Shown here one piece after another: positions 44,567 to 52,630 of a stretch of 64,000 nucleotides of DNA (within the stretch, counting starts at the first letter, position 1; every line of letters starts with the position of its first letter). A program made the translations under genes and the position numbers. Origin of the DNA: Candidatus Poribacteria bacterium (lineage in GTDB: Bacteria > Poribacteria > WGA-4E > WGA-3G); NCBI GenBank assembly GCA_028820845.1, contig JAPPII010000035.1, positions 1 through 64,000 of the forward strand, given 5' to 3'. The notes beneath the pieces are model-generated. The model did no database searches, was not told the DNA's origin, and worked only from the letters and a program-made list of their open reading frames with translations.

Positions 44567-45196
44567 TCACCTCATTTTTTTCACAGATGGCATGTTTTTA
44601 AGCATGCTATCTAACAACTTGAGACAACCACGATACTTACTCAGGCGTTTTGTTATTTCCTCTCGCGTTCCGGCGACGTTAGGATTTACATGTCTTAAAG
44701 CCGAATAAGCCTGAACGTACGACCACTTTGGAAACATAACGAGATAGATATGCATCAGTAAATCCAATGAAGTCCAAGTTTCTGCTGTTTTGAAGTGCCT
44801 TTCGTACCAATCTATAAAACCTCTACGTGCATTCATATCATCTGTTAACATGATGACCTGTCCTGCATATTGTCTCCGAACCAACCAAAGGGTGAGTGCG
44901 CAGTTATAACGTTCTCCTTGATTTTTACATGGATTGCCACTTGGGGCAAATTGGTCGAAAAGGATCTTCTCATAATCCCGTTCACGGTGAAAATAGCGCC
45001 TTGCTTGACGTACAAATTGCAACATTTGCTTGCCGTGGTTTCCTAACTGCCCTCTATGTCGTCTAATCTCGTGGGGAATCTCTCGTGAGACTTGCACATC
45101 AAACAGTTGACTTAAAACCTCAGTGATATAGGAACGTCCTACATAGACCTCATGTATGTTTATGAGTGAAGATGTATCGGGAATCAGAATGTCCAT
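44567..45196 (-). CDS. PIN-domain nuclease of the divergent defence module
   Basis: A 209-residue protein with a PIN-fold RNase/DNase core. Acidic metal ligands fit the family: D7 (I-P-D-T-S-S-L), E43 (E-I-P-H-E-I), E95 in G-E-R-Y-N-C-A-L, and D119/D120 (I-M-L-T-D-D-M-N-A). The start ATG at 45196 lies 10 nt beyond the previous stop and directly precedes the first conserved strand. No small antitoxin is adjacent, so it is not a classic VapC. The tight operon with an ATPase and a winged-helix protein suggests an effector nuclease. Confidence 0.8.
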   Translation of the reverse strand: MDILIPDTSSLINIHEVYVGRSYITEVLSQLFDVQVSREIPHEIRRHRGQLGNHGKQMLQFVRQARRYFHRERDYEKILFDQFAPSGNPCKNQGERYNCALTLWLVRRQYAGQVIMLTDDMNARRGFIDWYERHFKTAETWTSLDLLMHIYLVMFPKWSYVQAYSALRHVNPNVAGTREEITKRLSKYRGCLKLLDSMLKNMPSVKKMR

Positions 45197-45206
45197 AAAT
45201 CTTGAG

Positions 45207-46304
45207 TTAGGTTGGAAAAAAGATAAGATAAGACTCATTCTCGCGGTGGGAAAATCGAACTGCATGCGGTGTATCAAGCTCTTTAGAAAACGTATTTAGA
45301 TCTGCATGAAGTTCCTCAAGGTTCACCGCGATGCCCCTATCCACAATGAGAAGGAGTGCCATATAAATGAGTGCAGGATATAAAGAAATCTTCGGGGTCG
45401 GTGTACTCCGGAGCGTTTCAAAAGCCTGAAAAGTGAGTTTATGAAGCAGTTCTTTTCTGTCTAACTGCTGTATATTTGCCCATTGCCGGTCAGTTGTGCC
45501 ACTAAGCACCCGTCCAGCAATGCCAAAAAATTGCCTCCGCAACCACGCCGGACTTGTGTGAAAAACCTGCCCTTCTTGAATTTTCGGAAGAGATCGAGAA
45601 AACTGTATTCCCCTCTTTGTTAATCCAGACTGTCTCTTTCCATCACTTGCAATTGAGACTAAACCGAGGTCTGCCAACCAATGAATACGTGGCGGCACAA
45701 TATTTTCAATAGAACGTTTTGATTCTTCCTTCCAATGTGCCACGCGATTTCGGACTGACAAGATGTCACGTGCTACATGCTCTTCCGCTGTCAACATGCG
45801 GGCTTGCAATTGCTGAAGATAAAACGTGGGAAAAGCGTTTTGCAAATCGGCAAGAGATTGAGGAGATCTGCCTACCAACATTCTAATAACTGTCAGAAGT
45901 TGATCGCTATCCTTCAACAGAAGCCAATACAAATACGCACAGCGTTCCGCGTGAGTCAGTTCAAACGGATTGTGATCGGGTGCTTGGTGGAGAAACGGCA
46001 GCAATGTTTTCCCAAACCGTGTAACGCGGCACGCGCCAGCGATTCGCCCTATAAGCCCCAACGAAACAGCGAAATTCGTATAACGTTTTGGAGCAGCTTG
46101 CCCGCGTGTCGCTTTAATAAATCCCTGCTGATTCGCGTAACCCATCAAATCTTTTTCATGATTAAGGCTCCATTTTTCAAGTCGAGAATAAAGCGTAGAC
46201 TCGCCTAATGTTTTATGCTCAAGCAATCGTAGAATTGCGGAAACATAACCGAGGCGGCGAACAAGCGTGTTAATCTCTGTGATTCCAACTTCATACTTGG
46301 GCAT
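45207..46304 (-). CDS. Winged-helix-like protein of the divergent defence module
   Basis: A 365-residue protein I do not recognise by name. Two segments look like winged helices: residues about 60-105 (Y-T-N-F-A-V-S-L-G-L-I ... V-T-R-F-G-K-T-L-L-P-F-L) and about 205-240 (I-H-W-L-A-D-L-G-L-V ... G-L-T-K-R-G-I-Q-F). This plan recalls the DUF4007/BrxA style of DNA-binding helper proteins. It is the first gene of the minus-strand operon. Its start is 237 bp from the start of the DUF4007 gene in a divergent arrangement, so one regulatory region may control both operons. Confidence 0.65.
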   Translation of the reverse strand: MPKYEVGITEINTLVRRLGYVSAILRLLEHKTLGESTLYSRLEKWSLNHEKDLMGYANQQGFIKATRGQAAPKRYTNFAVSLGLIGRIAGACRVTRFGKTLLPFLHQAPDHNPFELTHAERCAYLYWLLLKDSDQLLTVIRMLVGRSPQSLADLQNAFPTFYLQQLQARMLTAEEHVARDILSVRNRVAHWKEESKRSIENIVPPRIHWLADLGLVSIASDGKRQSGLTKRGIQFSRSLPKIQEGQVFHTSPAWLRRQFFGIAGRVLSGTTDRQWANIQQLDRKELLHKLTFQAFETLRSTPTPKISLYPALIYMALLLIVDRGIAVNLEELHADLNTFSKELDTPHAVRFSHRENESYLIFFPT

Positions 46305-46505
46305 TTAGCAATTTACCCGCTGAAAGCAACACTACGAAACCTAAAAAGAAAAAGAGCGTGACATATCACCTAAAAGGTTTTGCCTAGTAAGTATTACAAA
46401 CATGGGAAAACCCTCTGAAGTCAAGCACTACTGCAACGAACAATAAAAGCATACCAGATTTTCCAAAAAATGTCAAAAAATATCCCGAATCTTCGCGAAA
46501 ATATG

Positions 46506-46534
46506 TTGCGTTTTTCCGCTATCTATCGTATAAT
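46506..46534 (+). promoter_or_regulatory. Leaderless promoter of the plus-strand defence operon
   Basis: TTGCGT (46506-46511), 17 nt, consensus TATAAT (46529-46534). The expected start site falls 6-8 nt downstream, essentially on the ATG at 46542, so the DUF4007 mRNA would have almost no leader. An upstream in-frame ATG at 46470 lies before this promoter and would not be transcribed from it. Confidence 0.6.
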
Positions 46535-46541
46535 AAGTTAT

Positions 46542-47498
46542 ATGGAAAATCTCCTAATCTCCGAACACACAACTTCGCCATATCTGGTGAGTCCATCCTT
46601 TTCAGGGCACCAGACATTTCCGTTTCGGTATACATGGCTAAAAAAAGGTGTTGATGCAGTGATGGATAAGACAAACGTTTTTACAGACGATAATGCACCA
46701 GTTACTTTAGGCGTTGGTAAAAACATGGTCGGTTCCATACGTCATTGGTGTTTAGCTGCCAACCTTATTGAAAAAATATCGGGTGGTTTTAAGGCATCTG
46801 AGTTTGGTGAAGCAATTTTTAAGGATAAAAAGGGATTTGACCCTTACCTCGAAAATCCATCTACTTTGTGGTGGATCCATTGGAAAATTGCGACAAATAA
46901 AAATCAAGCAGCCACGTGGTCTTGGGCTTTTAATTTCCTCAATTACCCAGAGTTCACAAGAAAATCCTTAACTAAGGACCTTATCTATTGGATAAAACAG
47001 CAAAAAAATATAAGAAAGCAGCCTTCCGAAAATACGATCCAAAAGGATGTCAACTGCTTTTTTCGAACATATTGTCTTTCACACTCATCAGAAACTGCAA
47101 TTATTGAGGACACATTTGATTGCCCATTGGTCGAATTAGACTTAATTCGCGAAGTACAGGTTGAGCAGGGCGAAAACAGGTATCAATTCAATTTGGGTCC
47201 AAAACCATCGTTGACAGATTCAATGCTTGCTCTAACTATAAGCGAATTCTGGAATGATTGTTTTCCAAACTCGAACACACTTTCTTTTTCAAAAGTCATG
47301 TATTCAAAATTAAGTCCTGGTCAAGTTTTCAAACTTGATGAGAATACATTGGTAATGTCCCTCGAAAAACTTGAAACAATAACTCATGGTAATATGATTT
47401 TTGATGATACTGCAGGATTAAAGCAGATTTCCCGACATGAAAAATTGGATATGCTAGAACTTTTGAAAGGTGTTTATTTGAAAGGTGTTTATGAGTAA
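46542..47498 (+). CDS. sspB: DUF4007 protein, SspB-like
   Basis: A 318-residue DUF4007 member. The diagnostic N-terminus F-S-G-H-Q-T-F-P-F-R-Y-T-W-L-K-K-G and V-T-L-G-V-G-K-N-M-V-x-S-I-R-x-W are present, followed by winged-helix-like segments (E-F-G-E-A-I-F). DUF4007 proteins accompany DNA phosphorothioation; SspB nicks DNA so that the SspC/SspD proteins can place sulfur on one strand. The order DUF4007, large ATPase, PAPS-reductase-like protein here matches sspBCD. Start ATG at 46542 is chosen from the promoter position and conservation. The stop codon overlaps the start of the ATPase gene by 8 nt, indicating coupling. Confidence 0.82.
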   Translation: MENLLISEHTTSPYLVSPSFSGHQTFPFRYTWLKKGVDAVMDKTNVFTDDNAPVTLGVGKNMVGSIRHWCLAANLIEKISGGFKASEFGEAIFKDKKGFDPYLENPSTLWWIHWKIATNKNQAATWSWAFNFLNYPEFTRKSLTKDLIYWIKQQKNIRKQPSENTIQKDVNCFFRTYCLSHSSETAIIEDTFDCPLVELDLIREVQVEQGENRYQFNLGPKPSLTDSMLALTISEFWNDCFPNSNTLSFSKVMYSKLSPGQVFKLDENTLVMSLEKLETITHGNMIFDDTAGLKQISRHEKLDMLELLKGVYLKGVYE

Positions 47499-50400
47499 AG
47501 TACTATCTGACATTTTTCACGTTAAAGGGCGTTTCCAACGCTCAGTTCACCTGGAGCGGGATTTCTATACCGATGAAAATCTTTTGGAGGGCTACGTTGT
47601 AACAGAAACAGCACTTGAGATGTTAGAGCGCATCGTTTCAGCTTTAGAAAACGGTAAGTCATCGAAAGCATGGTCTCTCACTGGACCTTATGGATCTGGA
47701 AAATCAACTTTTGCACTCTTTACTGCAAAGCTGCTCAGGAGTTCCGTCTCTCCGACAACGCGACAAGCATTAAAACTACTTGAACAAAAGAATACCGACT
47801 TATATAAACGATTCACCAATATAAAAGGTAACAAACAGTCTTCTCCTTTTAAGTTCTGTCCTATTCTTATTTCTGGAGAACGCGCTCCAATCTCGCTTGC
47901 TCTTTTACGTGGTTTGCAACGTGGTCTTACCTCTTTCAATGGAATATCAGAAACAAAATCCCCACTTCCGACAATTAAGAAATGTTTGGAAGCAGCAGGA
48001 AAAGGAACCCTCCCTAACTCTTCTGAAATTATAAAACTCTTTGAATCAGCAATGCACCAAGTTGAGGAACATGAAGGCACTGGGTTATTGCTCGTGATTG
48101 ATGAGTTCGGAAAGTTTCTTGAATACGCTTCTCAGTACCCGGCACAAGGAGATATGCATGTTTTACAAGAACTTGCTGAATTTGCTGAGAGAAGTGAAAA
48201 GACCCCCTTATTTTTTTTAACTATCCTTCATCAAGCGTTTGAAATGTACGGACAACGTACCGCGAAATTACAACGTGAAGAATGGGCAAAAATCCAAGGA
48301 CGATTTGAAGATGTTCCCTTTATTGAACCCACAGAGCAATTACTCCACTTAGTCGGCACAGCACTTGAGAAGTCTTTAGACATCGCCTGCAAAGATAATT
48401 TTAACAGTGTAACTGAATTAGGGCTTAAGCTTCGCCAACTTGACGACACTGAATTTATCCAACTCTTGGAAAGTTGTCTTCCGCTCCATCCTACAGTGTC
48501 ACTTCTCATTGGACCACTCTTTCGCCGATTCGCACAGAACGAACGTTCTCTTTTCGCCTTTATGAGTTCAAGTGAACCATCCGGCTTGCAAGACTTCCTT
48601 TCAACCCAACATTACTGTGGTAACCGACTACCAACGTATAGACTCGCAAACCTGTACGATTACTTTAACCTCACGCAAGGTAATAAACTCTATACCTCTG
48701 GTGAGGGCAAGAAATGGGCTGAAATTGAATCCGCCATTAATCGGTTGCCGGATCCTACCGAAATAATGGTTAAAGTGATTAAAACTATTGGACTACTCAG
48801 TATCGCCGGAGAGGTAATAAACAGTTTAAAAGCTTCAGAAAAGTTGCTTTATTATGCACTTGACGATAATTCAGAAACCTTCGCAAAAGAATTTGGTTCT
48901 GCCATCAGCGAATTAAAAAAACATTCGATTATTACTCACCGTAGTTATAATGATACTTTTTTAATATGGGAAGGGAGTGACATTGACATTGAGGCCAAAC
49001 TCCTTGAAGCTGAAACACATGTTAACACAACGGGAGCATTTGCTACAAATCTATCGCACTACATGCCGAAACGTCCCTTGGTTGCACGACGACACCTGTT
49101 TGATAAAGGCACTTTACGGTACTTTACTGTTCGTTACACCGATCTTGAGAACTTTGATGCGGATTTGAGAGAATCGTTTGAAGATGCAGATGGCCTCGTA
49201 CTTTATGCTTTGCCTATAAGTGAATCTGAATCGGAACAGTTACGTAAAAAAGCAAAAAAGGTGAACCGAGAAGAAATCTTGATTGCAATTCCTAACTCTA
49301 TTGGTTCTCTGCAAGAGGCAGCTTTTGAGGTGGCAAAATTACGATGGGTTCAACAAAATACATCCGAATTACAAAGGAATCAGGTCGCAAGACGTGAACT
49401 ATCAGCAAGACTTATAGAAGCAGAAAAAGATGTTTTGAGACAATTAAAAGCAATTTTTGACGAAAACAACGCGAACACTTGCTGCTGGTACCATAAAGGA
49501 CAACAAAGGAAAAATATTTCAACCCATAGTGTAAGAAACGCATACCTGTCAACAATCTGCGACCAAGTTTACAACCGGACACCGACCCTACGGAATGAAC
49601 TCATCAATCGGCGAAAAATCTCTGGGACAGTGACAGCAGCAAGGCGAGAATTAATCCAAGCCATGCTTGAAAATGGAGACCAAGAAAATCTTGGTATCAC
49701 CGGCTCTCCGCCTGAAATGAGCATCTACTGTTCCCTTTTATTGAATTCAGGAATACATCGAAGCCATTACCGTAAATGGGGATTTCATCCACCCAACAGA
49801 ACACACGATAAAAACAAAATGAAGGATACATGGAATGCCATTGAGGATTTTTTTATCAAGTGCGAAAATGAGCGACAACCTATTACAGAACTCTATAAAA
49901 GACTGATGGCAAAACCTTATGGAATCCGAAGGGGTCCACTTCCAATTCTGTTGTGTGCTGCGATACTCTGTTACAAAACAGAAGTCGCACTCTATGAAAA
50001 TGGATCCTTTGTACCGGATCTGTCAATGCCAGTTTTTGAACGGCTGCTTAAGGTTCCTGAACAATTTGAACTGAAAAGGTTTCGGATGACAACCCACAGA
50101 ACAGATGTTTTAGCACGGTACCTAGAGGCTCTTGATCAAACATCAGATATAGACATACCAAATCTGTTAACAGTAGCCACACCACTTATGCTTTTTGTTG
50201 CTAGCCTTCCTAAATACACTTTGATGACTCAAACTTTGAGCGAAGATGCCAAAAACCTGCGGGAAGTCGTTTTAGACGCGCGCGAACCTGACACATTGCT
50301 CTTTTATGATTTACCTGAAGTCATGGGGTACCCCGCTTTCAGTGCAGAAAGAGATACTAATCCGGCAAAGACGGACCAATTCTTCAAAGCAATGCGGAAC

Positions 50401-50982
50401 GTATTAGACGAACTAAAACAGACTTATCCTTCTCTGCTAAATTCTGTTGAACAACAGCTAGCATTTAATTTCTCTGTAGAATATAAAGATGAACAACTCC
50501 GTAGAGAATTAATTAATTTAGCTGAGCCATTAGAGGAAGTTACAAGAGGCACACAACTCACAGGATTTTTGATGCGAATTTGCGACAGTGGACTTGATTT
50601 CGATAATTGGCTTGAAGCAATTGCAACTTTCGTAGTCAACAAACCACCTGCCTCTTGGATAGACAAAGATAAAGCACAATTTGAAATCAGCCTTTCTCAA
50701 CTTGCAAAGAAATTTCTACATTTTGAAGCAGTGTCATACGAAAAACGGAAACGTTCCGAATCATCAGAAGGGCAACGAATTCGGATAGGAATCACCAGGC
50801 CAAACCAAGATGAGCAGGTGTGGGTTGTTACTTTGCCGCTTACCACTGAGAAAAGAGTTCCCGAAATAGGAAAGAGGTTAAAAGAAGTCCTTAATGATTT
50901 TAAGATAGATGCCGATCCTGATCTTCGTAGTGCTATTTTAGCATGCATTTCACAAGAGTGGAAGCAACAGCAGGAAGAATAA
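47491..50982 (+). CDS. sspC: Large P-loop ATPase, SspC-like
   Basis: A 1163-residue cytoplasmic ATPase. Walker A is G-P-Y-G-S-G-K-S-T (65-73), and Walker B L-L-L-V-I-D-E-F-G-K-F (199-209) is followed by a sensor-like F-F-L-T-I-L-H-Q-A-F. The arrangement resembles the ATPases of Ssp and, more distantly, BrxC. The central and C-terminal regions are long helical segments without a second recognised domain. Its position between DUF4007 and the PAPS-reductase-like gene supports the SspC role: ATP-driven assembly of the sulfur-incorporation complex. ATG at 47491 overlaps the sspB stop. Confidence 0.8.
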   Translation: MSKVLSDIFHVKGRFQRSVHLERDFYTDENLLEGYVVTETALEMLERIVSALENGKSSKAWSLTGPYGSGKSTFALFTAKLLRSSVSPTTRQALKLLEQKNTDLYKRFTNIKGNKQSSPFKFCPILISGERAPISLALLRGLQRGLTSFNGISETKSPLPTIKKCLEAAGKGTLPNSSEIIKLFESAMHQVEEHEGTGLLLVIDEFGKFLEYASQYPAQGDMHVLQELAEFAERSEKTPLFFLTILHQAFEMYGQRTAKLQREEWAKIQGRFEDVPFIEPTEQLLHLVGTALEKSLDIACKDNFNSVTELGLKLRQLDDTEFIQLLESCLPLHPTVSLLIGPLFRRFAQNERSLFAFMSSSEPSGLQDFLSTQHYCGNRLPTYRLANLYDYFNLTQGNKLYTSGEGKKWAEIESAINRLPDPTEIMVKVIKTIGLLSIAGEVINSLKASEKLLYYALDDNSETFAKEFGSAISELKKHSIITHRSYNDTFLIWEGSDIDIEAKLLEAETHVNTTGAFATNLSHYMPKRPLVARRHLFDKGTLRYFTVRYTDLENFDADLRESFEDADGLVLYALPISESESEQLRKKAKKVNREEILIAIPNSIGSLQEAAFEVAKLRWVQQNTSELQRNQVARRELSARLIEAEKDVLRQLKAIFDENNANTCCWYHKGQQRKNISTHSVRNAYLSTICDQVYNRTPTLRNELINRRKISGTVTAARRELIQAMLENGDQENLGITGSPPEMSIYCSLLLNSGIHRSHYRKWGFHPPNRTHDKNKMKDTWNAIEDFFIKCENERQPITELYKRLMAKPYGIRRGPLPILLCAAILCYKTEVALYENGSFVPDLSMPVFERLLKVPEQFELKRFRMTTHRTDVLARYLEALDQTSDIDIPNLLTVATPLMLFVASLPKYTLMTQTLSEDAKNLREVVLDAREPDTLLFYDLPEVMGYPAFSAERDTNPAKTDQFFKAMRNVLDELKQTYPSLLNSVEQQLAFNFSVEYKDEQLRRELINLAEPLEEVTRGTQLTGFLMRICDSGLDFDNWLEAIATFVVNKPPASWIDKDKAQFEISLSQLAKKFLHFEAVSYEKRKRSESSEGQRIRIGITRPNQDEQVWVVTLPLTTEKRVPEIGKRLKEVLNDFKIDADPDLRSAILACISQEWKQQQEE

Positions 50983-51075
50983 AAATAAAATTTAGTTTTA
51001 CTTTATGTGTGCGTTATGTTAAAATTGATTTAAGGTAATGATTCTTCTCGATTAAAGGCATTTATAGGAGGGAGC

Positions 51076-51951
51076 ATGGCACAAAAAACACGTCATCTTC
51101 TCGGACTCTCAGGTGGAAAAGACAGCTCAGCACTTGCAGTTTACATGCGAGACAAAGAACCAGAAATGGAATACTTTTTCACTGATACCGGAAAAGAACT
51201 ACCAGAAACCTATGAGTACTTGGATAAGTTGGAGGTATTCCTTGGCAAAGAAATCATCCGCCTCAACGTTGAACGCGATTTCGATCATTGGCTAACACTA
51301 CACGGAGGTTTGTTACCATCGTCTCAGGTGCGTTGGTGCACCATTAAGCTGAAAATAAGACCTTTTGAAAAACATGTTGAAGAACACTTCAGTGAAGATA
51401 AAGTGTATCACTACATTGCTATCCGTGCTGATGAGGATCGTATCGGCTACAAACCACCAAAAATCTCGTCTCTCCGCAACATCGAACCCAAATATCCTTT
51501 CAAAGAGGACGGCATCACTAAAGAGGATGTCTACCAAATTTTAGAGAAAAACGGGGTAAGACTCCCCGCCTACTACGACTGGCGTACGCGTTCCGGATGC
51601 TATTTCTGCTTCTTCCAACGTAAATCTGAGTGGGTTGGACTGTTAGAGCAGCATCCTGACCTCTTTGAACTCGCTAAAACATACGAAAAACCGAATCCAC
51701 ATTCAAAAACTGGAGAATTGTTCACATGGTGTCAGGGTGAAAGTTTAGAAGAACTATCAAAACCGGAACGGATAGCAGAAATCAAGGCAAATACCAAAAA
51801 GGCGATAGAAGATAAGAAAAAAGCAATAGCAGAAAAGAAAAAGATCAAGCCGAATCAAACCTTGATGCAAATCCTCACTCCAACTGAAATCCTCGCTGAG
51901 GTTCTTGACGATGAGGATGATGAGGAGCCGTGTTTGATTTGTCATAAGTAA
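51076..51951 (+). CDS. sspD: PAPS-reductase-family ATP pyrophosphatase, SspD/DndC-like
   Basis: A 291-residue PP-loop enzyme. The ATP-binding motif S-G-G-K-D-S-S is at residues 12-18. Cys residues C88 (R-W-C-T), C175-x-x-C178 (S-G-C-Y-F-C-F-F) and C219 (T-W-C-Q) form the spacing expected for a DndC-type 4Fe-4S cluster. A further C-x-x-C ends the protein (C286, C289). The enzyme would adenylate DNA phosphate and transfer sulfur to the backbone. A cysteine desulfurase (DndA/SspA) is not encoded nearby, so a chromosomal IscS must supply sulfur. A strong AGGAGGG ribosome binding site precedes the ATG, 93 bp after the ATPase gene. Confidence 0.85.
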   Translation: MAQKTRHLLGLSGGKDSSALAVYMRDKEPEMEYFFTDTGKELPETYEYLDKLEVFLGKEIIRLNVERDFDHWLTLHGGLLPSSQVRWCTIKLKIRPFEKHVEEHFSEDKVYHYIAIRADEDRIGYKPPKISSLRNIEPKYPFKEDGITKEDVYQILEKNGVRLPAYYDWRTRSGCYFCFFQRKSEWVGLLEQHPDLFELAKTYEKPNPHSKTGELFTWCQGESLEELSKPERIAEIKANTKKAIEDKKKAIAEKKKIKPNQTLMQILTPTEILAEVLDDEDDEEPCLICHK

Positions 51952-51994
51952 TAGGTGTATAACTTGTGGATGATGAGGCCTAAGGTCTGTCAGT

Positions 51995-52627
51995 ATGAAT
52001 ACAATTGAGTTTCAAGGTAGTGACATAGCGGGAACTCCGGAACTACCGGGTATTTATGCGTGGTATTATCGGCCACGTGTATTCGGGGACCGTGAGGCTG
52101 AAACGTTAGGAAGGTTAATCACAAGTCCTTCAAACGTAAAGACTGAAATTGCTATGCGGTATGACCTAGTTTGGGAAGTTGATTCAGATGCCAAGGTTCT
52201 ACATGGGGGAAGACAGAAACGTCAACCGGTCGATAAAGTTGTTTCAGGTGCGGTTGTTGAAGGGGGTGATTTAATCAAATCCTTTCTTCAAAATTTGATG
52301 GTTCCTTATTTTGCTACACCGCTCTATATTGGTATCGCTAGCAAGAACTTACGCCGGAGAATTAAGCAGCACTATGATTTACTTACTCAGCTATGGGAAC
52401 CCGATGAACCAATAAGTAAGTATCTGGCAAACCATTCTAATGCGCGGGTGCAAGAGGTCCTAGATCAGTTTGATTTAAATCATTCTTTTGCTATTAATGC
52501 AAGAGTAAAAGGGATAGCTCCAAAAGATTTAGTAGTCTGCGTTTATCCGGTTGATCTACAAGATAAGTTAAGAAACTTAGAGCAAATTCTTCAAATTCTA
52601 GCCGATCCAATTTGTGGAAGGGGATAA
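51995..52627 (+). CDS. GIY-YIG nuclease-like protein
   Basis: A 210-residue protein with a GIY-YIG signature: G19-I-Y21 (L-P-G-I-Y-A-W-Y-Y) and Y111-I-G113 followed by R120/R121 (A-S-K-N-L-R-R-R-I-K-Q-H). A long insertion of about 90 residues separates the two halves, as in Eco29kI-like enzymes. A later Glu (N-L-E-Q-I-L) could be the metal ligand. It is the most likely DNA-cleaving component of the plus-strand operon, possibly acting on unmodified invading DNA. Codon use is more AT-rich than in flanking housekeeping genes. The next gene starts 3 nt after its stop. Confidence 0.75.
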   Translation: MNTIEFQGSDIAGTPELPGIYAWYYRPRVFGDREAETLGRLITSPSNVKTEIAMRYDLVWEVDSDAKVLHGGRQKRQPVDKVVSGAVVEGGDLIKSFLQNLMVPYFATPLYIGIASKNLRRRIKQHYDLLTQLWEPDEPISKYLANHSNARVQEVLDQFDLNHSFAINARVKGIAPKDLVVCVYPVDLQDKLRNLEQILQILADPICGRG

Positions 52628-52630
52628 ACA

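Noticed and set aside
45777-46208. Plus-strand frame of 143 codons inside the winged-helix gene
   Set aside because: It is antisense to a well-packed operon and has no motif.
47491-50982. BREX system (BrxC-like ATPase)
   Set aside because: No PglZ, PglX or BrxL is present. DUF4007 and a DndC-like gene flank the ATPase, which fits Ssp better.
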